A DNA stretch of 64,000 bases from Pseudomonas caricapapayae (GTDB taxonomy: Bacteria > Pseudomonadota > Gammaproteobacteria > Pseudomonadales > Pseudomonadaceae), in the NCBI RefSeq assembly GCF_001400735.1, contig NZ_LJPW01000156.1, positions 1 through 64,000 on the forward strand, given 5' to 3'. Each line of letters opens with the position of its first letter. The first letter of the stretch is position 1. Made by a program: the position numbers and the translations under genes. Positions 1 to 9,380 of this stretch are shown in pieces. The notes under the pieces are model-generated. The model saw nothing but the letters and a program-made list of their open reading frames with translations, ran no database searches and had not been told where the DNA came from.

Positions 1-1205
1 ACTCCCCGGCCCTGCTGGCGGGTGGCGTAGATTACCATGGTGCCGTTGGGCGCAACAGTAGGCGACTCATCAAGGTTGCTATCTGTGAGGATTTTTACGC
101 TACCGCGGGCCAAATCCTGCACTGCTACCTTGAAATTAGTGAAGCCGTCCTGCCGGTGAATCATTACCAGCGTCTTTTCATCGGCTGACAATTTTGGGTT
201 GGCATTGTAGTTACCCACGAACGTTACACGTTCGGCACCGCCGCCATTAATGTTTGTCTTGTAGATCTGTGGCTTGCCGCCACGGTCCGACGTGAAGTAT
301 AGCGTAGACCCGTCCTTACCGAAGAAAGGTTCAGTATCAATCGAAGAATCGTTGGTGACGCGACTCAATTGACGCGAGGCCAGATTGATTACATAGATTT
401 CCGGGTTACCGTCCTTGGACAGAACGAATGCCAGCTTGCTGCCATCCGGCGACCAGGCAGGTGCACCGTTCAGGCCTTCGAAGTTGGTGATCTGCTCGCG
501 GCGACCGGTATCGATATGCTGAACGAAAATGCGTGGACGCTTCTGTTCGAACGAGACATAGGCAATGCGCTTACCGTCCGGGGCAAAGCGCGGCGACAGG
601 ATTGGCTCACGGGATTGCAACAGGGTTACCGCGCGAGCACCGTCGTAATCCGAGCGCTGCAGGGTGTAACGCGTGTTGTTCTCCGAGAAGCGTTCGGCCG
701 TCACGTAGAGCATACGGGTCGAAAACGCACCCTTGATACCGGTGAGCTTCTCAAACGACTGGTCGGCGATGTAATGCGCCATGTCGCGCAGTTGATCGTT
801 GGTACCCGACACGTTACCGGTCAGAACCTGCTGCTCGGTGGCCACGTTGAACAGCGCGTACTGAATCTGCAGACGCCCTCCGGCAGGCGTAATGTTGCCG
901 ACCATGACGTACTGTGCACCCAGCGCCTTCCAGTCACGGAAAATGACTTCGCTGGCCTGGGTCGGCAAGCTGATCATGTTCTGCTTGGGAATCGGCGCGT
1001 AATAGCCGGAGTTGCGCAGATCGTTGCTCACGATTTCTGCCATGTCTTCAGGTAGCACGTTACCGCCCTGCCAACCGAATGGCACAACGGCAATCGGTGC
1101 TGCGCGGTCACTGCCGCTGGTGACCAGAATGTTCTTTTCTTCTGCCGACACCATTGCGGATGCGAAACAGAGAACGACCAGCAGTCCTCGAAAAAGGTTG
1201 ATCAC
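1..1205 (-). CDS. tolB: Tol-Pal system periplasmic protein TolB (3' end off window)
   Basis: TolB is the periplasmic beta-propeller partner of Pal and of outer-membrane proteins in the Tol-Pal envelope-constriction machine. The reading frame opens at a GTG (1205-1203) that shares the four bases GTGA with the tolA stop, so the two are translationally coupled. Residues 1-21 form a signal peptide (hydrophobic LLVVLCFA core, cleavage after AMVSA), followed by the mature start EEKNILVTSG. About 400 codons are present and the C-terminal end lies left of base 1. No ATG alternative fits the signal peptide. Family assignment is firm; only completeness is unknown. Confidence 0.95.
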   Translation of the reverse strand, partial: MINLFRGLLVVLCFASAMVSAEEKNILVTSGSDRAAPIAVVPFGWQGGNVLPEDMAEIVSNDLRNSGYYAPIPKQNMISLPTQASEVIFRDWKALGAQYVMVGNITPAGGRLQIQYALFNVATEQQVLTGNVSGTNDQLRDMAHYIADQSFEKLTGIKGAFSTRMLYVTAERFSENNTRYTLQRSDYDGARAVTLLQSREPILSPRFAPDGKRIAYVSFEQKRPRIFVQHIDTGRREQITNFEGLNGAPAWSPDGSKLAFVLSKDGNPEIYVINLASRQLSRVTNDSSIDTEPFFGKDGSTLYFTSDRGGKPQIYKTNINGGGAERVTFVGNYNANPKLSADEKTLVMIHRQDGFTNFKVAVQDLARGSVKILTDSNLDESPTVAPNGTMVIYATRQQGRG

Positions 1206-2272
1206 AAGGCTAGATCTCCAGGTGTGAATGTCATCTTGAATGAACGATAGGGAGCGAAGTCAGCCGGCTTCAGACCCTGCATTTCTGTCAAACGTCCAAT
1301 GTTCTTCACCGCAGCAACCGCAGAGCTGTCGAACGGCCCGTCACCACTGGATTTGGCAATCGATACGGAAGCAATCGTACCGTCCGGCAACATCCCGATC
1401 TGCAACGTTACCGACATGTTGTTACGTGCCGATGGTGGACGACTCCAGCCTTCGGAAGCCCTGACACGAATCAGGTCATCGAAACTGCCAGCCGTTTCAT
1501 CGCCCCGCTCGTCAGCCAGAGCCTGTTGCCGTTCCGGTTTATCGGACAGCAAATCGGCCAGTGCTTGCGCCTTCTTGTCTTCGGCGGATTTGCGAGCTGC
1601 TTCCTGCGCCTTCTTGGCGGAATCTGCAGCGGCTTTTTTCTTCGCGTCCTCGGCAGCCTTTTTCTTGGCGTCTTCTGCGGCCTTTTTCTTGGCCTCATCA
1701 GCCGCCTGTTTCTTGGCTTCCTCGGCAGCAGCTTTCTTGGCGTCTTCTTCGGCTTTTTTCTTCGCCTCGTCTTCAGCCTTCTTCTTGGCTATATCAGCCA
1801 GCTGCTTCTCCTCGAGCTTTTTGGCGTCGGCCACCTTCTTCGCTTCATCGGCTTTCTTGGCATCGTCAGCCTTTTTGGCCTCTTCTGCTTTTTGTTCGGC
1901 CTTTTTGGCTTCATCGGCAGCTTTTTGCTCTTCGGCTTTTTGAGCCGACTCTTCTTTCTTTTGTTCCGCAGCTTTTACAGCTTCCTGTTTAAGCTGCTCG
2001 ATCTTCTTCTGCTCCAGCTGCTCGACTTCAGTCTGTCGCGCAGCAGTTTTCTTCGCCTCACCGGCAATCTTCTGGTTGGTCTGGGTAGTGGCCTGGCTCT
2101 TGGACTTGAGCTGATAGAGCGTTGCCTGAACGATAGGCTTGGCTTCGGGCAGATCCGGAGTCATGGCAAAGCTGACAAACAGCATGCCGAAAATCAGAAT
2201 ATGCAATGCCACGGCCCAGACACTGGGCCAGAAGTAGCTCTCCGAGGCGGACGGCTCTCGAATCGGCTGCAT
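1202..2272 (-). CDS. tolA: Tol-Pal inner-membrane protein TolA
   Basis: TolA links the TolQR motor to the outer membrane. The 356-residue product has the three expected parts: a single transmembrane segment near residues 18-37 (with His24), a long Ala/Lys/Glu helical domain from about 50 to 235 built of degenerate A-E-E-A-K-K units, and a globular C-terminal domain from about 250 that would contact TolB, Pal and colicin or phage proteins. Start at 2272 abuts tolR (one-base overlap); its stop overlaps the tolB GTG. The repeat-rich centre is lysine/alanine-biased, which is normal for TolA and not a sign of transfer. Confidence 0.96.
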   Translation of the reverse strand: MQPIREPSASESYFWPSVWAVALHILIFGMLFVSFAMTPDLPEAKPIVQATLYQLKSKSQATTQTNQKIAGEAKKTAARQTEVEQLEQKKIEQLKQEAVKAAEQKKEESAQKAEEQKAADEAKKAEQKAEEAKKADDAKKADEAKKVADAKKLEEKQLADIAKKKAEDEAKKKAEEDAKKAAAEEAKKQAADEAKKKAAEDAKKKAAEDAKKKAAADSAKKAQEAARKSAEDKKAQALADLLSDKPERQQALADERGDETAGSFDDLIRVRASEGWSRPPSARNNMSVTLQIGMLPDGTIASVSIAKSSGDGPFDSSAVAAVKNIGRLTEMQGLKPADFAPYRSFKMTFTPGDLAL

Positions 2273-2736
2273 CAGGGTGCCTCGGTAATCAAGCCAACAT
2301 TCCCGACCCCAGCCTTCTGCAGCCCGCCCATCGTGCCCATGACCGAGCCGTAATCAACGGTCTTGTCACCACGAATGAACACCTGTGTCTGCTTGCCTGC
2401 ATCACGACCGGCAGCGACGATCTTGGTCACTGCGGCAGTCAGCTGCGGCAGGGTCATTGCCTTGTCCATCTGCTTGTCGGTATCGACTTCGCTACCAAGG
2501 TTCCAGTAATAGGTCTTGTCAGCCTTGATCGAAATGGTCAGGACCTGATTGTTGTTGTCTTGCGGCAAAGCCTCGCTGGAGACCTTGGGCAAGTCGACTT
2601 TCACGCCCTGGTTGATCATGGGAGCCGTCACCATGAAAATGACGAGCAACACCAGCATCACGTCGATGTAGGGCACTACGTTCATTTCGGCGACCGGCTT
2701 GCGTTTTCTGCGACGATCTCGAGCGATTAAAGCCAT
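2272..2736 (-). CDS. tolR: Tol-Pal proton-channel subunit TolR
   Basis: TolR is the ExbD/MotB-type subunit that with TolQ converts the proton gradient into movement of TolA. The 154-residue protein has a basic N terminus (RDRRRKRK), one transmembrane helix (about residues 23-42) carrying the conserved Asp25 in YIDVMLVLLVIFMVTAP, and a periplasmic domain. It is slightly longer than the E. coli protein because of a loop around residues 60-95. It follows tolQ by 14 bases and overlaps tolA by one base, so it is part of one tolQRAB operon. Confidence 0.96.
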   Translation of the reverse strand: MALIARDRRRKRKPVAEMNVVPYIDVMLVLLVIFMVTAPMINQGVKVDLPKVSSEALPQDNNNQVLTISIKADKTYYWNLGSEVDTDKQMDKAMTLPQLTAAVTKIVAAGRDAGKQTQVFIRGDKTVDYGSVMGTMGGLQKAGVGNVGLITEAP

Positions 2737-2750
2737 GGGGAATTACCTGC

Positions 2751-3446
2751 TCACTCTTCGCTGGTGTGCACTTTACGGTGCAGGATGGCCTGGAACTCGT
2801 CAGCGAACGTGTAGTAACGGCTGATCAAGGTCTCACTGCGCGCGGCGAAACGGTTATAGGCAATAACGGCCGGAATGGCTGCGAACAGGCCGATCGCCGT
2901 TGCAATCAGCGCCTCGGCAATACCCGGTGCAACGGTGGCCAGCGTTGCCTGCTGGGCAGTCGCCAGACCGCGGAAGGAGTTCATGATCCCCCAGACCGTA
3001 CCGAACAGGCCGACATACGGGCTGGTAGATCCCACGGTCGCCAGATACGGCAAACCTGCTTCGAGCTTTTCTTCCTCGCGGGAAATAGCTACCCGCATGG
3101 CGCGCGCCACACCTTCCATGACCGCATCAGGATCGACACCGGACTGCTGACGCAGACGGGAAAATTCCTTGAAACCGGCACGAAAGATCTGTTCGACGCC
3201 CGAGTCGGGATCGGGATTGCTACCCGCCTGCCGGTACAGCTTGGACAGGTCGATACCCGACCAGAAACGCTCTTCAAAGCTGTCCAGTGCGCGCCGACCT
3301 GCGCGCAGCATATTGCTGCGCTGAAAAATCACGATCCACGAAGTGACCGAAGCAGCCACCAGAATCAGCATTACCAACTGAACAACAATGCTGGCATTGC
3401 TGACCAAACTCCACATGGAGGAATGGTCGACGACGTTAGCTTCCAC
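2751..3446 (-). CDS. tolQ: Tol-Pal proton-channel subunit TolQ
   Basis: TolQ is the three-helix ExbB/MotA-type motor subunit of the Tol-Pal system in the inner membrane. In the 231-residue product the first membrane helix lies at about residues 18-40, and the conserved pair of later helices at about 140-162 and 172-196, in the family segment ending SPYVGLFGTVWGIMNSF. Large cytoplasmic loop between. The start overlaps the ybgC stop by 11 bases, giving the standard ybgC-tolQ-tolR-tolA-tolB order read right to left. Confidence 0.96.
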   Translation of the reverse strand: MEANVVDHSSMWSLVSNASIVVQLVMLILVAASVTSWIVIFQRSNMLRAGRRALDSFEERFWSGIDLSKLYRQAGSNPDPDSGVEQIFRAGFKEFSRLRQQSGVDPDAVMEGVARAMRVAISREEEKLEAGLPYLATVGSTSPYVGLFGTVWGIMNSFRGLATAQQATLATVAPGIAEALIATAIGLFAAIPAVIAYNRFAARSETLISRYYTFADEFQAILHRKVHTSEE

Positions 3447-3903
3447 GCTTTATCTCCTGCTCTGAATGTATGCCCGCGCCGCTCTGGTCGGCAAGGGCCG
3501 CTCGCAGAGCTTCGGGAATGGCCCGGGGTTTAAAACTATCGGCGCGTACACACGCCACCAGGAACTGCCCTTCACAGAGCAGCGTTGCATCCGACGCCCG
3601 CCTGATCTGCTGTTGATAGCGCAGGCTGACACGGTTCAATTCGATTACTGCTGCACTGACGAGCAGCTCGTCATCCAGCCGTGCAGGCTTGTGATAACGC
3701 GCCTCACTGGAGTGCACGACAAATAAAAGGTTTTCCTGCGCCATTCCGGATTGGGCAAAGCCCAATTCCCGTAGTTGCTCGGTACGAGCCCGCTCCATGA
3801 ATTTCAGATAATTGACGTAGTAGACGATGCCGCCGGCATCGGTGTCCTCGTAATAAACGCGACAGCGATGTGCGAACGACTGAACCCCGTTTTGCGCGCG
3901 CAT
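3436..3903 (-). CDS. ybgC: Acyl-CoA thioesterase YbgC
   Basis: A hot-dog-fold thioesterase of the YbgC/FadM group, the first gene of the tol cluster. The 155-residue protein has the family signature VYYEDTDAGGIVYYVNYLKFMERAR near residues 16-40, in which the Asp of the Y-x-D-T-D motif is the expected catalytic residue. YbgC acts on short or acyl-carrier-protein-linked acyl-CoAs and is associated with phospholipid synthesis in other bacteria; its link with Tol function is not settled. The start overlaps nothing upstream; tolQ begins inside its 3' end. Confidence 0.92.
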   Translation of the reverse strand: MRAQNGVQSFAHRCRVYYEDTDAGGIVYYVNYLKFMERARTEQLRELGFAQSGMAQENLLFVVHSSEARYHKPARLDDELLVSAAVIELNRVSLRYQQQIRRASDATLLCEGQFLVACVRADSFKPRAIPEALRAALADQSGAGIHSEQEIKRGS

Positions 3904-4036
3904 ACTCTAGAGCTTACTCCTCAGGTTGCCAATCGGATCAGGCAACTGTTTTTCAACGTTTTGCCACTTATTACCGGTATCGGCGGCGGGACTGGCAATG
4001 TGACCACGCCGACCGCAAATAAATTGCAAACCATTG

Positions 4037-5098
4037 CTATAAATCCACAGGCTCGTCACCGAAATCGTCCGGCACCGGTATCTCCCCCATCCTCGAAGGG
4101 ACATTCAACCCGAAATGCAGATACGCATGGCGGGTAACCACACGCCCGCGAGGCGTGCGCATGATATAGCCTTGCTGGATCAAATAGGGCTCAAGCACGT
4201 CTTCGATTGTATGACGCTCCTCACTGATGGCCGCCGCAAGGCTGTCGACACCTACCGGACCACCGTCGAACTTCTCGATCATGGTCAGCAGCAGACGCCG
4301 GTCCTGATGATCGAAGCCGTGCTCATCGACGTCCAGCAGGTTGAGGGCCTTGTCAGCGGTCTGCCGGGTGATCTGCCCATTACCACGCACCTCGGCGAAA
4401 TCCCTTACCCGACGCAACAGACGGTTGGCGATACGCGGTGTACCACGGGCGCGTCTGGCGATCTCGAAAGCACCTTGCGGCTCGATGACCAGCCCCAGAA
4501 TGCCCGCAGAGCGCGACACGATCGTGGATAGATCGGCGATATTATAAAACTCGAGCCGCTGAACAATGCCGAAACGGTCGCGCAGCGGATTGGTCAGCAT
4601 GCCCGCGCGAGTGGTCGCACCCACCAGTGTAAACGGCGGCAGATCAAGCTTGATCGAACGCGCAGCCGGGCCTTCGCCGATCATGATGTCGAGCTGGAAG
4701 TCTTCCATGGCCGGATACAGCACTTCTTCGACAATCGGTGACAGACGATGAATCTCATCGATGAACAGCACATCGTTGGGTTCAAGGTTGGTGAGAATTG
4801 CCGCCAGATCACCCGGGCGTTCAAGCACCGGGCCGGAGGTGCTCTTGATCGACACGCCCATTTCCTGAGCGATGATATTGGCAAGCGTGGTCTTGCCCAG
4901 ACCGGGCGGGCCAAAGATCAATGTGTGATCCAGCGCCTCATTACGACCGCGGGCAGCCTGGATAAACAACTCCATCTGCTCGCGGACTGTCGGCTGGCCG
5001 ATGTAATCGGCAAGGCTCAGCGGCCGAATTGCACGGTCCATCTGTTCATCACGATCACGGCCGCCAGCGGCGGTTATCAGGCGGTCGGCGTCTATCAC
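4037..5098 (-). CDS. ruvB: Holliday junction branch-migration ATPase RuvB
   Basis: RuvB is the hexameric AAA+ motor that drives branch migration of Holliday junctions on RuvA. The 353-residue product shows Walker A GPPGLGKT at residues 63-70, Walker B with DEIH at 114-117, the sensor GATTRAG, and a C-terminal winged-helix domain ending in the usual RTPRGR region. The start is a GTG (5098-5096), one base after the ruvA stop, giving MIDADRLI as in the family. A 133-base gap then separates it from ybgC. Confidence 0.97.
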   Translation of the reverse strand: MIDADRLITAAGGRDRDEQMDRAIRPLSLADYIGQPTVREQMELFIQAARGRNEALDHTLIFGPPGLGKTTLANIIAQEMGVSIKSTSGPVLERPGDLAAILTNLEPNDVLFIDEIHRLSPIVEEVLYPAMEDFQLDIMIGEGPAARSIKLDLPPFTLVGATTRAGMLTNPLRDRFGIVQRLEFYNIADLSTIVSRSAGILGLVIEPQGAFEIARRARGTPRIANRLLRRVRDFAEVRGNGQITRQTADKALNLLDVDEHGFDHQDRRLLLTMIEKFDGGPVGVDSLAAAISEERHTIEDVLEPYLIQQGYIMRTPRGRVVTRHAYLHFGLNVPSRMGEIPVPDDFGDEPVDL

Positions 5099-5707
5099 TT
5101 AACCCATCCCCTTCAACGCGCGGCGAATCAGGTCCGCACTGCTCAAATCTTTTTCCTTGATCGCGGAGACAGCCTTGCTTGCCTCCTGAGGTTTGTAGCC
5201 CAGCGAAATCAGTGCACTGACCGCATCGGACTCAGCCGACGCCACAGGCTCGGCCTGATTCGGGCCATTGGAAACCAGTGTAAAAGTGCCTGGCAACGAC
5301 TCCCAGGCCTTGAAACGATCCTTGAGCTCGACCAGCAGGCGTTCGGCAGTTTTCTTGCCCACGCCCGGAATTCGCGTCAGCGCCGACGTGTCCTGCGCCT
5401 GGACACAACGCACCAACTCATCGACCTCCAGACCTGACATCAACGCCAGCGCCAGCTTGGGGCCCACCCCGTTCAGTCGGATCAACTCACGAAACAGCTC
5501 GCGCTCGCGCTTTTCGTAGAAGCCATAGAGCAGATGCGCGTCCTCGCGGACCACTAGGTGGGTGTGCAATGTCACCGTCTCGCCGACATGCGGCAGCCGA
5601 TAAAGTGTCGTCATCGGCACTTCCAGCTCGTAGCCTACACCATTGACATCCAGCACCAGATGCGGAGGCTGTTTTTCGGCAAGAGAGCCGCGTAAACGTC
5701 CAATCAC
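5099..5707 (-). CDS. ruvA: Holliday junction DNA-binding protein RuvA
   Basis: RuvA tetramers hold the four-way junction in the open form and load RuvB. The 202-residue protein begins MIGRLRG from a GTG codon (5707-5705), has the N-terminal OB fold, two helix-hairpin-helix motifs (LNGVGPKLAL and IPGVGKKTAERL, about residues 78-125) and a C-terminal RuvB-contact domain after a flexible linker. It lies directly against ruvB with no spacer and about 84 bases after ruvC, as an operon ruvCAB. Confidence 0.97.
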   Translation of the reverse strand: MIGRLRGSLAEKQPPHLVLDVNGVGYELEVPMTTLYRLPHVGETVTLHTHLVVREDAHLLYGFYEKRERELFRELIRLNGVGPKLALALMSGLEVDELVRCVQAQDTSALTRIPGVGKKTAERLLVELKDRFKAWESLPGTFTLVSNGPNQAEPVASAESDAVSALISLGYKPQEASKAVSAIKEKDLSSADLIRRALKGMG

Positions 5708-5791
5708 GTTTCAGATCCTTTCGTGTTGCCTGTCGCTCGCGCGAAGAAATTGAACACAATCATCGTAAAACCGTACGTACTCATGATGCAG

Positions 5792-6316
5792 TCACAGGCG
5801 CAACCGACCGCCGCGGCTCCGCGCAGTGCCCAACCCGTGGGGGATCAGGCTGGAACGTGTGTGCGCATGGCACAGCGCAATGGCCAGGGCATCAGAGGCA
5901 TCTATCTGCGGTTTCTGGGTCAGCTTGAGCAGGTGCATGACCATCATCATCACTTGCTCTTTATTGGCACCGCCGGTCCCGGCAACGGCCTGCTTGACCT
6001 GAGTTGCAGTGTACTCGGCAATTTCCAGCGCCTCTTCGGCACCCGCAACGATGGCCGCGCCCCTGGCCTGCCCCAGTTTCAGCGCAGAATCGGCGTTACG
6101 CGCCATGAAGACCTTTTCGATGCCCATCGTCACGGGCCCGTAGGTCTTTATGACCTCCCGCACACCGCGATAAACGATCTGCAAACGCTCGTGCAATTCG
6201 CCGCTGCCGGTACGGATGCACCCGGAAGCGACGTAGACACAACCGCGACCGGTGTCACGTACCACGCCATAGCCGGTAATTCGCGAACCGGGATCGATAC
6301 CAAGAATAAGAGTCAT
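5792..6316 (-). CDS. ruvC: Holliday junction resolvase RuvC
   Basis: RuvC cuts Holliday junctions symmetrically during recombination repair. I place the start at the ATG 6316-6314 giving MTLILGIDPGSR, because the family always starts here and the upstream in-frame extension has no similarity. The 174-residue product keeps the four acidic catalytic residues: Asp8, Glu67, Asp139 and Asp142. It is followed by ruvA and ruvB and preceded by yebC, the common gamma-proteobacterial order. Confidence 0.96.
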   Translation of the reverse strand: MTLILGIDPGSRITGYGVVRDTGRGCVYVASGCIRTGSGELHERLQIVYRGVREVIKTYGPVTMGIEKVFMARNADSALKLGQARGAAIVAGAEEALEIAEYTATQVKQAVAGTGGANKEQVMMMVMHLLKLTQKPQIDASDALAIALCHAHTRSSLIPHGLGTARSRGGRLRL

Positions 6317-6367
6317 AACGCCTGCAGCTTGAGGAGGTAACGCAAAGCAATAGGTGCAGCATAAAGG

Positions 6368-6424
6368 CAGAAGCCGGAGGCCGATAGCTGCGTGATGCTC
6401 ACAGCGTCGCTCCCCCGGCTTCTG
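6368..6424 (-). terminator. Inverted repeat between yebC and ruvC
   Basis: A perfect ten-base inverted repeat (CAGAAGCCGG and its complement) encloses about 37 bases between the yebC stop and the ruvC start. There is no clear T run, so it may be a weak terminator or an mRNA stem that sets yebC off from ruvCAB. Role is inferred from position only. Confidence 0.35.
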
Positions 6425-6446
6425 ACTCGGTGTTACCTGTCGGCGA

Positions 6447-7193
6447 TCAGCCCAACTGCTCCATGACTTCGTCCGGGATTTCCGCATTTGAATAAACGTT
6501 CTGCACGTCATCCAGATCCTCAAGCATGTCGATCAGCTTGAGTACCTTTTCAGCGGTTTCCAGATCAAGCACCGCACTGGTGGTCGGCAACATGACGATT
6601 TCCGCATCGGCAGCCTTGAAACCTGCCGCCTCAAGTGCGTTACGCACAGCGTAGAAGCCGGAGAACGACGTAAAGACATCGATCGAACCGTCTTCGTTGG
6701 TCACGACATCATCGGCATCCGCGTCCATGGCAGCTTCGATCAGGGAATCCTCATCGACGCCAGTTGCAAAGGAAATCTGGCCCTTGCGATCAAACAGGTA
6801 GGCAACAGAGCCGTCGGTGCCCAGGTTGCCGCCGCATTTGGTGAACGCATGGCGCACAGCCGCGGCGGTACGATTACGGTTGTCGGTCATGGTTTCGACC
6901 ATGATCGCCACGCCGCCCGGGCCGTAGCCCTCGTAACCCAGCTCCTCGACATCGTCACCGTCGGATGCCCCCACGCCCCGCGCGACTGCGCGATCAATGG
7001 TGTCACGGGTCATGTTTGCACCAAGCGCCTTGTCCAGCGCCAGACGCAGACGCGGGTTGGAACCTGGATCGCCGCCGCCCTGACGCGCAGCTACGGTCAG
7101 TTCACGAATCCACTTGGTGAAAATCTTGCCTTTCTTGGCATCCTGACGCTCTTTGCGGTGCTTGATGTTCGCCCACTTAGAATGACCTGCCAT
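6447..7193 (-). CDS. yebC: YebC/PmpR-family protein
   Basis: The 248-residue protein begins MAGHSKWANIKHRK, the invariant start of the YebC/TACO1 family, and ends in the acidic tail typical of it. Members have been described as DNA-binding regulators (PmpR in P. aeruginosa represses quinolone-signal genes) and more recently as ribosome-associated factors easing translation of proline runs; the sequence does not decide between these. It lies between aspS and ruvC on the same strand, as in other pseudomonads. Confidence 0.93.
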   Translation of the reverse strand: MAGHSKWANIKHRKERQDAKKGKIFTKWIRELTVAARQGGGDPGSNPRLRLALDKALGANMTRDTIDRAVARGVGASDGDDVEELGYEGYGPGGVAIMVETMTDNRNRTAAAVRHAFTKCGGNLGTDGSVAYLFDRKGQISFATGVDEDSLIEAAMDADADDVVTNEDGSIDVFTSFSGFYAVRNALEAAGFKAADAEIVMLPTTSAVLDLETAEKVLKLIDMLEDLDDVQNVYSNAEIPDEVMEQLG

Positions 7194-7276
7194 TTTTCGC
7201 TCCAGATTCTTTTTGAAACACCTTCACCTTTCGCCCTGAACAATCGGGCAAAAAGCTTCACTCAATAAGGGCAGAA

Positions 7277-7302
7277 GCAGGGCGTATCGAAATACGCCCT
7301 GC
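7277..7302 (-). terminator. Terminator-like hairpin after aspS
   Basis: An eleven-base perfect stem (GCAGGGCGTAT and its complement) closed by a CGAA loop sits immediately downstream of the aspS stop. The T tract on the minus strand is poor (TTCT), so termination may be partial, allowing some readthrough into yebC. Confidence 0.6.
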
Positions 7303-7308
7303 CCGGCA

Positions 7309-9084
7309 TCACTCGGCCTTTGGCTGCTCGCGCAGACGGATGTGCAGCTCTCGCAACGCCTTGGCATCGACAACGCCAGGCGCCTGGGTCATGACATCGG
7401 CAGCGCTCTGGGTTTTCGGGAAAGCGATTACTTCACGGATCGACTGCGCTCCGGTCATCAGCATGACCAGACGGTCAAGGCCGAACGCCAGACCACCGTG
7501 CGGCGGTGCACCGTACTTCAGAGCATCGAGCAGGAAGCCGAATTTTTCCTGCTGCTCGTCTTCGGCGATGCCCAGCAGACGGAAGACCGCCTGTTGCATT
7601 TCCTTGCGGTGAATACGAATCGAACCACCGCCCAGCTCGGTACCGTTGAGCACCATATCGTAGGCACGGGACAGCGCCGTTGCCGGGTTGGCTTCCAGCT
7701 CTTCAGGCGTGCACTTGGGTGCCGTGAAGGGGTGATGCAGTGCGGTGAAGCTGCCGTCGTCGTTTTCTTCGAACATCGGGAAATCAACGACCCACATCGG
7801 AGCCCATTCGCAGGTATGCAGCTTGAGGTCGTTGCCGATCTTGATACGCAGCGCGCCAAGCGCTTCGCTGACGATCTTGAACTTGTCCGCACCAAAGAAA
7901 ACGATATCGCCATCGACCGCACCCACACGATCGAGGATGACATTCAGGTTGTCTTCCGGGATGAACTTGACGATCGGCGATTGCAAGCCTTCCGGCCCTT
8001 TCGCACGCTCATTGACCTTGATGTAGGCCAGGCCTTTGGCACCGTAGATACTGACGAACCTGGTGTAGTCGTCGATCTGGCTGCGCGCCATGCTGGCAGC
8101 GCCCGGTACACGCAGTGCGGCAACGCGCCCCTTGGGATCGTTGGCCGGGCCGCTGAACACTTTGAATTCAACGCCGGTGAGCTGATCGGCAACGTCCACC
8201 AGTTCCAGCGGGTTGCGCAGGTCTGGCTTGTCGGAGCCGTAGCGACGCATGGCCTCTTCGAAGGTCATGTGCGGGAAGTCACCGAACTCCAGGTCCAGAA
8301 CTTCCTTGAACAGTTGGCGAACCATCTTCTCGGTCAGACCGATGATGTCCTCTTCATTGAGGAAACTGGTCTCGATGTCGATCTGAGTGAATTCCGGCTG
8401 GCGGTCGGCACGCAGGTCTTCGTCGCGGAAGCACTTGGCGATCTGGTAGTAACGGTCGAAGCCAGCCACCATCAGCAGTTGCTTGAACAACTGAGGCGAT
8501 TGCGGCAGGGCGAAGAAGCTGCCCGGGTGTGTACGGCTTGGAACCAGATAGTCACGAGCACCTTCTGGCGTCGCGCGGGTCAGGATCGGCGTCTCGACAT
8601 CGAGGAAGCCGTTGTCATCCAGATAGCGACGGATGCTGGTAGTGATGCGCGAACGCAGACGCAGCTTCTCGGCCATTTCCGGACGACGCAGATCGATGAA
8701 GCGATAACGCAGACGGGTTTCCTCGCCTACATCGGAGTATTCATTCAGAGGGAACGGCGGAGTCTCGGACTCGTTCAGCACTTCGAGCTCGTAACCCAGC
8801 ACCTCGATGGCGCCGGACGCCATGTTCGCGTTCACGGCACCCGCCGGACGAGCACGAACCTTGCCCACTACCTTGACCACGTACTCGCTGCGCACGCGGT
8901 CAGCGGCGGCGAAACTGTCGGCACGATCGGGGTCGAACACGACTTGAGCCATGCCTTCACGGTCGCGAATATCGAGGAAGATAACGCCTCCGTGGTCACG
9001 ACGACGGTGGACCCATCCGCAAAGGGTGATTTCCTGGCCTTCCAGACTCTCGTTCAGTTGGCCGCAATAATGGCTGCGCATCAT
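7309..9084 (-). CDS. aspS: Aspartate--tRNA(Asp/Asn) ligase
   Basis: Class II aminoacyl-tRNA synthetase that charges tRNA with aspartate. From the ATG at 9084 the product is 591 residues, MMRSHYCGQLNESL, with an N-terminal OB-fold anticodon domain (WVHRRRDHGGVIFLDIRDREG), the class II core, the bacterial GAD insertion domain (about 290-420) and the motif 3 region LAFGLDRLVML near the end. A second ATG directly follows, so the first residue is uncertain. Pseudomonas enzymes of this type are non-discriminating and also mischarge tRNA-Asn for GatCAB; that is family knowledge, not visible here. Confidence 0.97.
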   Translation of the reverse strand: MMRSHYCGQLNESLEGQEITLCGWVHRRRDHGGVIFLDIRDREGMAQVVFDPDRADSFAAADRVRSEYVVKVVGKVRARPAGAVNANMASGAIEVLGYELEVLNESETPPFPLNEYSDVGEETRLRYRFIDLRRPEMAEKLRLRSRITTSIRRYLDDNGFLDVETPILTRATPEGARDYLVPSRTHPGSFFALPQSPQLFKQLLMVAGFDRYYQIAKCFRDEDLRADRQPEFTQIDIETSFLNEEDIIGLTEKMVRQLFKEVLDLEFGDFPHMTFEEAMRRYGSDKPDLRNPLELVDVADQLTGVEFKVFSGPANDPKGRVAALRVPGAASMARSQIDDYTRFVSIYGAKGLAYIKVNERAKGPEGLQSPIVKFIPEDNLNVILDRVGAVDGDIVFFGADKFKIVSEALGALRIKIGNDLKLHTCEWAPMWVVDFPMFEENDDGSFTALHHPFTAPKCTPEELEANPATALSRAYDMVLNGTELGGGSIRIHRKEMQQAVFRLLGIAEDEQQEKFGFLLDALKYGAPPHGGLAFGLDRLVMLMTGAQSIREVIAFPKTQSAADVMTQAPGVVDAKALRELHIRLREQPKAE

Positions 9085-9225
9085 GATGGTGTTTTCACTT
9101 CTCGTAATTCGAATTCGGTGGCGCTTTCGCTCCTGGCTTGCGCTCAGTGGTACAAGGCACCGGCACAAGGCTGAATAAAGCCAGCCCTGGCCCACGCAGA
9201 GTCACGCCCGCTAGCAAGACGGAGG

Positions 9226-9231
9226 ATTATA
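9226..9231 (-). promoter_or_regulatory. Candidate -10 box for aspS
   Basis: Read on the minus strand this is a perfect TATAAT, about 140 bases upstream of the aspS ATG. The matching -35 region is weak (CTGCAC-like), so the promoter is suggested rather than shown. Confidence 0.4.
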
Positions 9232-9380
9232 TAGAGTTAATTGGCACCGTGCAGCCGAACGAACCCGTCACGCCCGGATAAGTTCATGACTCGCCTGCGC
9301 AGCCGAGCTGCTCACTCGCGCCGCGCCGGGAAACGCAGGCACGCCGAAGCGGGCCTGCAGGAATGAGGATGAAGGCCATT

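Noticed and set aside
1540..1980. Repeated pattern in tolA as a possible tandem DNA repeat or CRISPR-like array
   Set aside because: The repeats are codon-level echoes of the Ala/Lys/Glu helix of TolA, irregular in length and without spacers.
7342..9174. Plus-strand open frame of about 610 codons opposite aspS
   Set aside because: It is the antisense of a strongly supported synthetase gene in GC-rich DNA, with no ribosome site or family similarity.
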